Assembly (NCBI GenBank): GCA_025055355.1
Contig: JANWYM010000018.1
Span: 1-19,508, forward strand
Length of the DNA: 19,508 nucleotides
Direction: 5' to 3'
From: Abditibacteriales bacterium
Lineage (GTDB): Bacteria; Armatimonadota; Abditibacteriia; Abditibacteriales; JANWYM01
A model generated the notes under the pieces. It worked only from the letters and a program-made list of their open reading frames with translations, was not told the DNA's origin and made no database searches. Position numbers and translations under genes: made by a program. Each line of letters starts with the position of its first letter. Within the stretch, counting starts at the first letter, position 1. Below, piece after piece: positions 12,750 to 19,508 of this stretch.

Positions 12750-14234
12750 TCAGCAACTGCCTAACCTTTGGCAAAATTTCGCCCGGCGCCCTTGGGCTTC
12801 CTCATGCACCCGTCTTCCGCGCACGAACGTCGCCTGCACCATCGTCCCCTTGCCGCGATAGACGAGGCGAGAGAGGAGGGTGTCCAGAGATTGATCCTCG
12901 CTCTCGTCATGGGTGGGGTCAATCGGGGTGGTGTCAATCACCACAAAATCCGCGTCCTTGCCGGGGGCGAAGTTGCCGATGTGGTGGTCGAGTCCGAGCG
13001 CCCGCGCCCCGCCCAAAGTCGCCAGGTAAAAAACGAGTTTCGGGTCAGCGACGTGCGCCTCCTCGTCCAACTCCAGATGCGCCAACACCCGACGGAACAG
13101 CTGCGTGCCGCGTGCGCCCAACATGCTGAACTCCGCCCAGACCTCCAGAAGCCGCTCGCGGTAGAACCGCTCCATCGCCCAGCGTGCCTTAGACGCCAAG
13201 CACGCCGCGCCCATCTCGCGGAACAGCGACAGACTGGGACCCGCGCCGACGTCGGTGCCGATGCCGACGTGAATGTGTCGCTTCATCGCCTTGACCAGAT
13301 TCATGATGCCGCTTTTGAGAAAGAAGTTCGCGCTGGGGCAGTGGCAGATGCGGGTGTCGGTTTTTTGCAGCAGGTCGAACTCTTCGTCCGACAGGTGGAC
13401 GCAGTGCGCCATCAGTGTTTTCGCGCCCAGCAAGCCGGCGCGGCGGTAAACATCGGTGTAATGCTGCGCCTGCGGGAACAACCGCTTGACCCACTTGAGT
13501 TCGTCGAGGTTCTCGCTCAGGTGAGTTTGCACGTAGGCATTATACTGCCGCGCCAACTCGCCCGCCCGCCGCATCAGCGTCATCGAGCAAGTCAAGGCGA
13601 AGCGGGGCGAGAAGGCATATTGCAGCCGCCCCCTGTCGCGCCCGTGCCATTGCTGGCAGAGTTCCTCGCTCTGCTTGAGTGAGGTCTCCGTGTCCTCGCA
13701 TAGCATCGGTGGCGCGTTCTGGTCCATCATCACCTTGCCGATGATGGCGCGCATGCCGAGTCGCTCGGCGACGGAGAAGGCGACACTGGTGGCTTCCTGA
13801 TGAATCGTCGCATACACCGCTGCCGTCGTCGTCCCGTGTGCCAGCATGTCGCGGAAAAACCGCTCGGCAGCATCGCGGGCTTTCTCGGGATTGGCGAAGC
13901 GCGCCTCCGCCGGGAAAATATGCGCCTGCAGCCACGACAGCAGTTCCCCTCCGTCCATCGCCACCGCGTCGTATTGCGGCAGGTGGGAGTGGACGTCCAC
14001 CAGGCCGGGGATGAGGAGGTGGGGACGGAAGTCGTGAAGCGTGACATGTGATGCATCATCCGCGATGCGCGATGCTGCGACGACTTCGGCGATCGTGCCG
14101 TCCGCATTGACGACCAGCGCGCCGTCGGGCAAATAGTCGAACGCCTCCGCGCTCTGCGGGTTCAGGAGCCGAGCGCGATAGACCGCACGCGGCTCTGCGA
14201 CGATGTCGCGGGCGACAGTCGGTTGCGTGAGCAT
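12750..14234 (-). CDS. guaD: Guanine deaminase (amidohydrolase superfamily)
   Basis: The 494-residue enzyme is predicted to convert guanine to xanthine and ammonia (EC 3.5.4.3), feeding purine salvage or nitrogen release. Motifs: PGLVDVHSHLPQYD with H82 and H84 (metal) and the PQ typical of guanine deaminases; YAFSPRFALTCS; VQTHLSEN with H238; LMAHCVHLSDEE with H277; ICHCPSANFFLKSG; and GIGTDVGAGPSLS with catalytic D328. The C-terminal FAPGKDADFVVID block closes the beta domain. ATG 14234 has GGTGAG 8 bases upstream and fits the promoter at 14255-14284; GTG 14246 is too near the predicted transcription start. An in-frame patch of GATGC words lies near 14050-14075. A related chlorohydrolase-type deaminase cannot be excluded, but the PQ and GAGPSLS motifs favour guanine. 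Confidence 0.85.
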   Translation of the reverse strand: MLTQPTVARDIVAEPRAVYRARLLNPQSAEAFDYLPDGALVVNADGTIAEVVAASRIADDASHVTLHDFRPHLLIPGLVDVHSHLPQYDAVAMDGGELLSWLQAHIFPAEARFANPEKARDAAERFFRDMLAHGTTTAAVYATIHQEATSVAFSVAERLGMRAIIGKVMMDQNAPPMLCEDTETSLKQSEELCQQWHGRDRGRLQYAFSPRFALTCSMTLMRRAGELARQYNAYVQTHLSENLDELKWVKRLFPQAQHYTDVYRRAGLLGAKTLMAHCVHLSDEEFDLLQKTDTRICHCPSANFFLKSGIMNLVKAMKRHIHVGIGTDVGAGPSLSLFREMGAACLASKARWAMERFYRERLLEVWAEFSMLGARGTQLFRRVLAHLELDEEAHVADPKLVFYLATLGGARALGLDHHIGNFAPGKDADFVVIDTTPIDPTHDESEDQSLDTLLSRLVYRGKGTMVQATFVRGRRVHEEAQGRRAKFCQRLGSC

Positions 14235-14254
14235 CGGGGTTCTCACCGCAGAGA

Positions 14255-14284
14255 GTTATACCACGCTTGACAGGGGAGTGTCAA
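14255..14284 (-). promoter_or_regulatory. Promoter with operator-like inverted repeat for guanine deaminase
   Basis: On the minus strand TTGACA (14284-14279), an 18-base spacer and TATAAC (14260-14255). Transcription would begin near 14248, 14 bases before ATG 14234. The -35 box is half of a perfect TTGACA-N6-TGTCAA inverted repeat (14267-14284) reaching into the spacer, a layout suited to a dimeric repressor. Confidence 0.7.
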
Positions 14285-14366
14285 CTGACCCGGGCGGCGC
14301 ACGAAAGCCCAAGAGCCTATTTGTTGAAGGAGAAAGCCCCCGCTGAGCCTTCTTCTGACGCGGGTG

Positions 14367-14393
14367 CGGCTCGGCAGGAGCCTCGCCCTCCCG
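14367..14393 (-). repeat. 27-bp dispersed repeat, copy C
   Basis: This copy is read on the minus strand, beginning CGGGAGGGCGAGGC and ending GAGCCG; it lies 10 bases after the stop of the aminotransferase gene, in the same orientation to that gene as copy B has to the deacylase. Downstream on the minus strand a GGCTCAGCGGGGGCTTTC stretch follows. Confidence 0.75.
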
Positions 14394-14402
14394 CTGCGAC
14401 CG

Positions 14403-15701
14403 TCACCCGTACAACCCCGCCGCCACCTTCTTAATCGCCTTCGCTATCAGGCGGGTGTGTTGGCGGGTCATGCGTTGGTTGAGCGGCACGGCGACAGTGC
14501 GGGTGAGGATGCTCATGGTTTGCGGGCACATGTCTTCGGCGTATTCGACGCTGCCCTGATAGCGCGGGTCGCGCCACGGGTCGCGCCCGGGTGAGATGGG
14601 GACTTTGTTCAGCACGTAATCCCAATACTTGTAAATGTGCCTATCAGGAAAGCCCTCGTTGTGAATCGTGTGGACGTGCACGCCTTCGGCGGACAGGGCT
14701 TGCGCGAACCGCTGGGCTTCCTCAGCGGAATCAAACAGAAAGTTCGCCGAGTAAGCGCATTCGCCGTCAGGGTCGGGCACGCGCATCGGTTTCAGCCCCG
14801 GCGCGCCTGCGATGTCGCGGAGGAGTTCCTTTTTTCTCTGACGGCAGACCGCCACGATTTTATCGAGTTTGTGCAACTGCGCGAACGCCACCGCGCCCGC
14901 CAGTTCGTTCATGCGGTAGCCTTGACCCGCGAACGCTTGCAGGGTGACCTTCTGCGCCAGTTCCTCGCTGAGTTTGCGCCAGAAGGCGATGCCCGAATCA
15001 TGCGCAATGGCAGCACGGGCGTAGAGGTGGTCATCGTTGGTGATGACGACGCCGCCTTCGCCGGAGGTGATGGTCTTCGATGCCTGCAAACTGAAGCAGC
15101 CGATGTGCCCAATCGCCCCGACGCGCTTACCCTTGTAAGTTCCCCCATCGCACTGCGAAGCATCCTCAATGACGAACAGGTTGTGCCTTTTGGCAATGCG
15201 CATGATGCTGTCCATGTCGCAGGGGATCCCGCGCATGTGGACGGGCATGACGGCTTTGGTGTAAGGCGTGATTTTGCGCTCGAAGTCCTGCGGGTCAAGC
15301 GTCAGCGTGTCGTCAATTTCCGCGATGACAGGTACCGCCCCGACGAGGATCACCGCTGACGCGCTGGCAATGTAAGTGTAAGCTGGCACGATGACCTCAT
15401 CACCTGGTCCAACGCCGAGCGCGGTCAAGCCCGTGACCAGCGCCGCCGTGCCTGATGACACCGCCAGCGCGTGCTTCGCGCCGGTCTTCTTGGCAAAGCC
15501 CTCCTCAAAGCGCATGACGTAAGAGTGCTTCGCGTCCTGCCAGCGAAACACCGCCTTGCGGTTCAGCACGTCGTTCACACATCGCTTCTCTTCCTCGCCG
15601 AGTTCATAAACGCCGAAACCGACATAAGGGATGTCTTCTGTGACGGCTTTCGGTCCGCCGTTGATGGCTAAGTCTGAGCGTTTCGTTTTGGTGGCTGCCA
15701 T
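14403..15701 (-). CDS. DegT/DnrJ/EryC1/StrS family PLP-dependent aminotransferase
   Basis: The 432-residue fold-type-I PLP enzyme transfers an amino group to a keto-sugar or similar substrate. Visible signatures: SSGTAAL (82-88), DEVIVPAYTYIASASAV, EDASQCDGGTYKG with D180 and Q183, and CFSLQASKTITSGEGG with the PLP lysine K209. GYRMNELAGAVAFAQL and the C-terminal half with the substrate region complete the domain. The family includes sugar aminotransferases for cell-surface glycans, antibiotics and inositol derivatives. ATG 15701 has AAGGA 6 bases upstream. It follows a Gfo/Idh/MocA oxidoreductase on the same strand, a pairing usual in amino-sugar or aminocyclitol metabolism: oxidise a hydroxyl, then aminate the ketone. 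The exact substrate is not readable. Confidence 0.9.
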   Translation of the reverse strand: MAATKTKRSDLAINGGPKAVTEDIPYVGFGVYELGEEEKRCVNDVLNRKAVFRWQDAKHSYVMRFEEGFAKKTGAKHALAVSSGTAALVTGLTALGVGPGDEVIVPAYTYIASASAVILVGAVPVIAEIDDTLTLDPQDFERKITPYTKAVMPVHMRGIPCDMDSIMRIAKRHNLFVIEDASQCDGGTYKGKRVGAIGHIGCFSLQASKTITSGEGGVVITNDDHLYARAAIAHDSGIAFWRKLSEELAQKVTLQAFAGQGYRMNELAGAVAFAQLHKLDKIVAVCRQRKKELLRDIAGAPGLKPMRVPDPDGECAYSANFLFDSAEEAQRFAQALSAEGVHVHTIHNEGFPDRHIYKYWDYVLNKVPISPGRDPWRDPRYQGSVEYAEDMCPQTMSILTRTVAVPLNQRMTRQHTRLIAKAIKKVAAGLYG

Positions 15702-15719
15702 GCTTGTTCCTTATGCTGG

Positions 15720-15861
15720 TGCTGTGCACGGACGACACGGAGGACGCGGATGATGCGGAGTTCTCAACTTGTTGTCAGCGGCAGGACATTCCGAATAGGG
15801 TCGGGGCTTCGACCCTGCCAATCCGCATCGTCCGCGCCCTCCGGATCATCGGTGCACAGCA
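15720..15861. repeat. 40-bp imperfect inverted repeat between oxidoreductase and aminotransferase genes
   Basis: 15720-15759 pairs with 15822-15861 at 34 of 40 positions. Each arm starts or ends with TGCTGTGCAC and contains CGGAGG, CGCGGA and GATGCGGA words. The loop carries a second stem, AGGGTCG (15797-15803) with CGACCCT (15810-15816). It fills almost the whole 163-base space inside the operon. Confidence 0.88.
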
Positions 15862-15864
15862 TCT

Positions 15865-16842
15865 TTATCGCGCAAAATATGTCCTTACGGGCTGCCCCGT
15901 CCGCGCCGATTCGTTCGCCGCTAACGTCACGTCCAAGGTGCGCAGCGCGTCGGCATAGTCAGATTGAATCAACGAAGCGTCACCGGTGCGGACGGCATGG
16001 ATGAACACCTCATCAATCGAGGGACGGGGCTGGGGCGGTGCGGCAAGTTCTGGCACTTGCTCGGGATAAGTCTTCCAGCCGTCGCGGGTCCATTCCAGCC
16101 GCAGGTCGCGCAGCAGGATGTCCAACGAACTCTTGCCGCCGCCCCGCGTCATCATGCAACTCGTTGTGAGCGTGCCGATAGCGCCGCTGAGGAACTGCAG
16201 CGTCAACACCTGGGCGTCGGGGATGGTGAAGTTCTCCAGATCCGCGCAGACGCGCAAGGCATAACGCGCCGTGACCTCGACAATTTCCCCTACGAGGAAA
16301 CGCATCAAATCCACCTGATGCGTCGTCTGCTCCACCAATTGCCCGCCCGATTTTTCCATGACACGCCACCAGTGTTCTGCCCCCCCTGCAATACCACCCC
16401 AGCGGTTGCAGACGACCATGCCAATCGTTTTGTCCGCGAGAAACTCCCTGCCGCGCTGTGCCGCGTCAAGGTAGCGCGTCTGGTAGCCGACGCAGGTGAT
16501 GATGCCTGCCTGCTGCACGGCTTCCCAAATTCTCAGCCCTGTCTCCATGTCCAGCGCGACGGGCTTCTCGATAAACAGGGCGGCTTTTTTCTGCGCCGCC
16601 AGCACATCCACCTCGCCGTGCGCAAACGGCGGGATGCTGATGTAAATGGCGTCCAGTGCCTCCTTGTCGAGCATCTCCCGATAATCGTCATAAGCCACCC
16701 CACCCACCGCACGCGCCATCGCCTGCGCCCGCTCCAACACCACGTCACAAATCGCTGCGATTTCGACGTCCTCTATCTCCTTCACGCGGCGCATGTGCCC
16801 TTCCGCGTTGCCACCTGCGCCGATGAAACCGACTCTGAGCAT
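15865..16842 (-). CDS. Gfo/Idh/MocA family NAD(P)-dependent oxidoreductase
   Basis: The 325-residue protein has an N-terminal Rossmann domain (MLRVGFIGAGGNAEGH, glycine-rich loop), an acidic-ended second strand (AAICD), and the family hallmark IEKPVALD with E92, K93 and P94. The C-terminal alpha/beta domain includes GGQLVEQTTHQVDLMRFLVG, where the conserved histidine is H174. Enzymes of this family oxidise or reduce sugars, inositols and amino-sugars. It lies between an amidohydrolase and a DegT-type aminotransferase, all on the minus strand, so it likely supplies the keto-intermediate. ATG 16842 places the Rossmann motif at the very start as expected. No Shine-Dalgarno sequence is seen; the start follows directly after an AATCCG dyad. 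Confidence 0.9.
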   Translation of the reverse strand: MLRVGFIGAGGNAEGHMRRVKEIEDVEIAAICDVVLERAQAMARAVGGVAYDDYREMLDKEALDAIYISIPPFAHGEVDVLAAQKKAALFIEKPVALDMETGLRIWEAVQQAGIITCVGYQTRYLDAAQRGREFLADKTIGMVVCNRWGGIAGGAEHWWRVMEKSGGQLVEQTTHQVDLMRFLVGEIVEVTARYALRVCADLENFTIPDAQVLTLQFLSGAIGTLTTSCMMTRGGGKSSLDILLRDLRLEWTRDGWKTYPEQVPELAAPPQPRPSIDEVFIHAVRTGDASLIQSDYADALRTLDVTLAANESARTGQPVRTYFAR

Positions 16843-16858
16843 GATCAGGATGAGGGCT

Positions 16859-16923
16859 GTCAGCGGATTGCGCTTCGGGAGAGCCGATTGAATCCGTTTA
16901 ATCCGCTACCGTAATCCGCTGAC
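16859..16923. repeat. AATCCG word dyad upstream of the oxidoreductase gene
   Basis: GTCAGCGGATT (16859-16869) pairs perfectly over 11 bases with AATCCGCTGAC (16913-16923). AATCCG also occurs at 16891 and 16900, and a CCGATT variant at 16884. The block spans the space between two minus-strand genes. Confidence 0.8.
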
Positions 16924-16927
16924 GGCG

Positions 16928-18142
16928 TTACTGCTTCAACGTCAACTCCCTGTCCAACTCCTTCACTGCTTTCCCGAGGTAAAACCGCTTGCGAATCGCC
17001 TCCGCCGGCTCAGGCGCGACCTCCGCGCAGCGAAACACTTTGCCCTGGGCTATCGTGTAAATGGGCTGTAACTTGCGACGCACGCGGCGGCAACGGCGGT
17101 GGGTGTCGAACATTTCAAAGTCGCCTTCAACGACGTCGAACACCGCAACGTCGGCGGGGGAGCCGAGGCGCAGCGTGCCGAGGTCGTCGCGCCCGATGAC
17201 GCGGGCGGGTATGACCGTGCTGGCGGCAACCACCTGCCCTAAACTCAAACCGAGGTGCAGAAACTTACTCATGGTCGTCGGCATGTCGTAGACGGGACCG
17301 AGGATGTTGCCCGTGTGCAAGTCGGTGCTGATGACATCGGGCAAGAAACCCTGCTCGAGCGCGCGCTCAGCGACTTCCCAGCGGAAACTGCCTGCGCCGT
17401 GTCCGACGTCCATGATAACCCCGCGCTGTTTCGCCTCCCACGCTGCAGGGACGACGCGCCCAGTCTCGTCCACGATGCAGTCGCCGCGCCCCTGAAAGCA
17501 GTGGGTCACAATGTCGCCCGCGCGCAGCAGCGCCAGCACGTCGGGCAGCGGCACGCCGCGCCCGATATGACACATGACCCGCGTGTTGGCTTGCACGGCG
17601 GCTTCTACCGCCAGCCGCAGCGGTTCAACGCCATTGTTACCCACCTGAAATTGCCCCTGCCGCACCTTCACGCCCACCGCGAGGTCAGCGTTTTCCCGCA
17701 CCGCTTCCGCGACTTTCTCTGGGTCGGCGTAGTCGAGGTCGCGCATCTCCCCGACCGGACCGTAAACCAGCCCAATCCCCGAGATGTGAATGAACGTCAA
17801 CACGCGCACGTTAGCAGGCTCGGCGATATACCAGCGAAACCCCTGCACCGTCACCCAACTCGGGCTGCCCGCATCCACCAACGTCGTCACGCCACTGCGC
17901 AGCGCCGCTGGGTCAGGCTTCACCCCCCACGTCGTCACCCCCGCGTAAACGTGCGTGTGAATGTCAATCAGCCCGGGCGTGACCAATTTCCCGCGCACAT
18001 CAATCGTCTGTCGGGCTGCACCCGTGATGCTCTCCGCCACCGCCACAATTTTACCGTCCGCTACCGCCACATCGCGCACGCCGTCGAGCGACTGCGATGG
18101 GTCAATGACCCTACCGCCTTGGAGGACGAGGTCATACGTCAT
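16928..18142 (-). CDS. Amidohydrolase/deacetylase family metallohydrolase
   Basis: The 404-residue dihydroorotase-like enzyme has a probable binuclear metal centre. It shows GLIDIHTHVYAGVTTWG with H62 and H64; GVKVRQG with K159, the lysine expected to be carboxylated and bridge the metals; VMCHIGRG with H192; IVTHCFQGRG with H214; and DVISTDLHTGN with the catalytic D274. Order and spacing match the deacetylase subgroup near EF_0837, members of which hydrolyse acetylated or ester-type substrates; the native substrate is unknown. ATG 18142 (MTYDLVLQGGRVIDPSQ) is the typical start, with AAGGAG 10 bases upstream; the frame open to 18220 adds an unrelated leader. It is the first gene of a probable three-gene unit with the oxidoreductase and aminotransferase. 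Confidence 0.88.
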   Translation of the reverse strand: MTYDLVLQGGRVIDPSQSLDGVRDVAVADGKIVAVAESITGAARQTIDVRGKLVTPGLIDIHTHVYAGVTTWGVKPDPAALRSGVTTLVDAGSPSWVTVQGFRWYIAEPANVRVLTFIHISGIGLVYGPVGEMRDLDYADPEKVAEAVRENADLAVGVKVRQGQFQVGNNGVEPLRLAVEAAVQANTRVMCHIGRGVPLPDVLALLRAGDIVTHCFQGRGDCIVDETGRVVPAAWEAKQRGVIMDVGHGAGSFRWEVAERALEQGFLPDVISTDLHTGNILGPVYDMPTTMSKFLHLGLSLGQVVAASTVIPARVIGRDDLGTLRLGSPADVAVFDVVEGDFEMFDTHRRCRRVRRKLQPIYTIAQGKVFRCAEVAPEPAEAIRKRFYLGKAVKELDRELTLKQ

Positions 18143-18280
18143 GCCATCAAGTCTCCTTTCTGACTCTGGAGTTATGTTCAACACGTTGATTGCTTTTCCT
18201 TTCCGCACATGATAGGGCATTCAGAATGCAAACATTCAGAAAGGATTGAAAGGGGCGTGGAGGAAGAGGAAACGGGGAAG

Positions 18281-18322
18281 GTCGCCCGTCGCGCCGTGAC
18301 GGCAGCCGCGACGGCGTCGCGG
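18281..18322 (-). repeat. 22-bp dispersed repeat, copy 2, next to a stop-abutting GC hairpin
   Basis: 18281-18302 matches the 10749-10770 element at 21 of 22 bases. Beside it CCGCGAC (18306-18312) pairs with GTCGCGG (18316-18322) around a 3-base loop, one base after the copA stop on the minus strand. Both hairpins could end or protect the copA transcript, but no U-tract follows. Farther along (18219-18240) CATTCAGA occurs twice, within CATTC-A-GAATG. Confidence 0.65.
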
Positions 18323-18323
18323 G

Positions 18324-19508
18324 CTATTTTGCGGAAGGGGGATCAGGACGAAACCGCCGCAACCGCAACGAGTTCGTCACCACCGCAACGGAACTGACTG
18401 ACATCGCGCCGCAGGCGAGCATGGGGTTGAGATAACCCAGGGCGGCGGCGGGGATGCCGATGAGGTTGAAGAGGAACGCCCAAAAGAGGTTCTCTTTGAT
18501 TTTGCGCAGTGTGGCGCGGCTGAGTTGAATGGCGGTGAGGACGTCGCGCAAGTCGTCGTGGAGGAGCGTGAGGTCGCTCGCTTCCATCGCCACGTCCGCT
18601 CCTGTGCCGAGCGCGATGCCGAGGTCGGCTTGCGCGAGCGCGGGCGCGTCGTTAATGCCGTCGCCGACCATCGCCACGACTTTGCCCTCGGATTGAAGTT
18701 GTTGGATCGCTTGCGCTTTGCCATCGGGGAGGACCTCAGCAATCACGCGATCAATGCCCGCTTCTTGGGCAATGGCTTCAGCGGCGCGTCGGTGGTCGCC
18801 GGTGAGCATAACCACCTCCAACCCCATGCGGTGCAAGGCGGCGACGGTTTCTGACGCGTGTGGCTTGAGGGTGTCCGCTACCGCAATCGCGCCGATGACC
18901 TCCCCATTGGCGGCGACGAAAACCGTCGTCTTCCCCTGTGCGGCAAACTCTTCCGCTTGCGCGTCCAACCCATTCAGCCTGTAACCTCGCTGCGTCATCA
19001 ACGCCCTGCTGCCCAGCGTGACTTTGGTTTTGCCCACCGTCGCTTCCGCGCCTAACCCAGCCAATGCCTTGAACTCCGCACCCCAGTCCAGTTTGATATT
19101 TTGCTCTTTCGCGGCGTTGACGATGGCGACAGCGATGGGATGCTCCGAACGCTGCTCGGCGGAAGCCGCCAGATGAAGAACGGTTGCGGGTTGATGGTTC
19201 ATGGCTGCGGATTTTCGGTCGGTGTCTTCATGAGCCCTGAACCATTCACCATCACCCAAGGCAACGATGTCCGTCACCTGTGGCTTGCCCTGGGTGAGGG
19301 TGCCGGTTTTGTCGAAGACGACGGTGGTGATTTTTTGGACGCGCTCCAGCACGTCACCACCTTTGATAAGGATGCCCAGTTCCGCACCTTTGCCGGTGCC
19401 GACGAGAATCGCCGTCGGCGTCGCCAACCCCATCGCGCAAGGGCAGGCAATCAGAAGCACCGCGACGGCGGCGATGAGCGCGCGGGTGAGGTCGCCGTTG
19501 AACGTGAG
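18324..19508 (-). CDS. copA: Copper-type P1B ATPase, C-terminal part (runs off the window)
   Basis: The open frame continues to the window edge, so the N-terminal metal-binding domains and first helices are missing; the ATG-like codon at 19460 is an internal valine. The 394 residues shown contain the metal-site motif CPC ([14 protein letters not shown]22 and C24 of the fragment) and the phosphorylation loop [10 protein letters not shown] with D66. They also contain SEHP of the ATP-binding domain, [22 protein letters not shown] and the last helices with FNLIGIP and [16 protein letters not shown]. The M and S residues in the last helix fit Cu(+) export; the usual YN of helix 7 reads FN here. 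Residues about 87-107 ([21 protein letters not shown]) are an insertion between the phosphorylation and nucleotide-binding parts, encoded by word-repeat sequence. Confidence 0.92.
   Translation of the reverse strand, partial: LTFNGDLTRALIAAVAVLLIACPCAMGLATPTAILVGTGKGAELGILIKGGDVLERVQKITTVVFDKTGTLTQGKPQVTDIVALGDGEWFRAHEDTDRKSAAMNHQPATVLHLAASAEQRSEHPIAVAIVNAAKEQNIKLDWGAEFKALAGLGAEATVGKTKVTLGSRALMTQRGYRLNGLDAQAEEFAAQGKTTVFVAANGEVIGAIAVADTLKPHASETVAALHRMGLEVVMLTGDHRRAAEAIAQEAGIDRVIAEVLPDGKAQAIQQLQSEGKVVAMVGDGINDAPALAQADLGIALGTGADVAMEASDLTLLHDDLRDVLTAIQLSRATLRKIKENLFWAFLFNLIGIPAAALGYLNPMLACGAMSVSSVAVVTNSLRLRRFRPDPPSAK
19188..19250. repeat. In-frame word-repeat dyad inside copA
   Basis: The patch contains ATGGTTCATGGCT (19194-19206), complementary at 12 of 13 positions to 19233-19245, with GGTGATGGTGAATGG-type words on the minus strand. 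It encodes 21 residues that interrupt a normally short, conserved loop without a frameshift or stop. Confidence 0.55.

Noticed and set aside
12768..13682. 304-codon plus-strand open frame opposite guanine deaminase
   Set aside because: Antisense shadow; no domain and atypical composition.
15964..18163. Long plus-strand open frames opposite the oxidoreductase (15964-16914) and the amidohydrolase (17255-18163)
   Set aside because: Both mirror well-supported genes and encode His/Arg-rich nonsense sequence.

Overview
The window is gene-dense and GC-rich, with G/C-rich third codon positions. It suggests a diderm bacterium: there is a TolC-type outer-membrane protein and a SurA/PrsA-like lipoprotein chaperone. 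The mix of genes and the compact palindromic intergenic repeats recalls uncultured hot-spring bacteria of the Armatimonadota/Fervidibacter kind, but that placement is an impression, not a demonstration. No rRNA, tRNA, CRISPR array, insertion sequence or phage gene was found.

Layout. 1-5425, mostly + strand: the 3' part of an ABC exporter, a DUF1854 protein, a convergent zinc-ribbon membrane protein (- strand), a secreted six-bladed TolB-like propeller with a clear promoter, a 0.6 kb non-coding stretch with a gene remnant, a strong promoter and a palindrome mosaic, then a PpiC-type foldase and a YjbQ-family enzyme. 5569-5967, - strand: an unknown small protein under a consensus promoter. 6222-10162, + strand: an MscS channel fused to a cyclic-nucleotide-binding domain, a coupled CPBP/CAAX-type membrane protease of the exosortase-associated kind, and an N-acyl-D-amino-acid deacylase. 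10251-12472, - strand: a TolC - winged-helix regulator - DUF302 operon. 12750-19508, - strand: guanine deaminase with its own promoter and possible operator; a DegT/DnrJ aminotransferase, a Gfo/Idh/MocA oxidoreductase and a deacetylase-type amidohydrolase in one run; and the C-terminal part of a CopA-like P1B ATPase cut by the window edge.

How the genes work together. Three unrelated metal-dependent amidohydrolases plus a sugar-type aminotransferase and oxidoreductase point to scavenging and remodelling of N-acylated compounds, purines and sugars. The envelope genes (ABC exporter, TolC, foldase, channel, membrane protease, propeller) are typical housekeeping/export functions.

Most unusual signal. 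Most intergenic junctions carry a dyad whose arms are built from a short word repeated with variation, with a different word at each site (CGAAYACS, AAACGTT, GATGCA, GGACGA, CGGACGATG, AATCCG). One comparable block lies in frame inside copA as an apparent 21-residue insertion. In addition there are two conventional dispersed repeat families: a 27-bp element (3 copies) and a 22-bp element (2 copies), mostly abutting stop codons. The word-dyads are the best candidate here for something undescribed.
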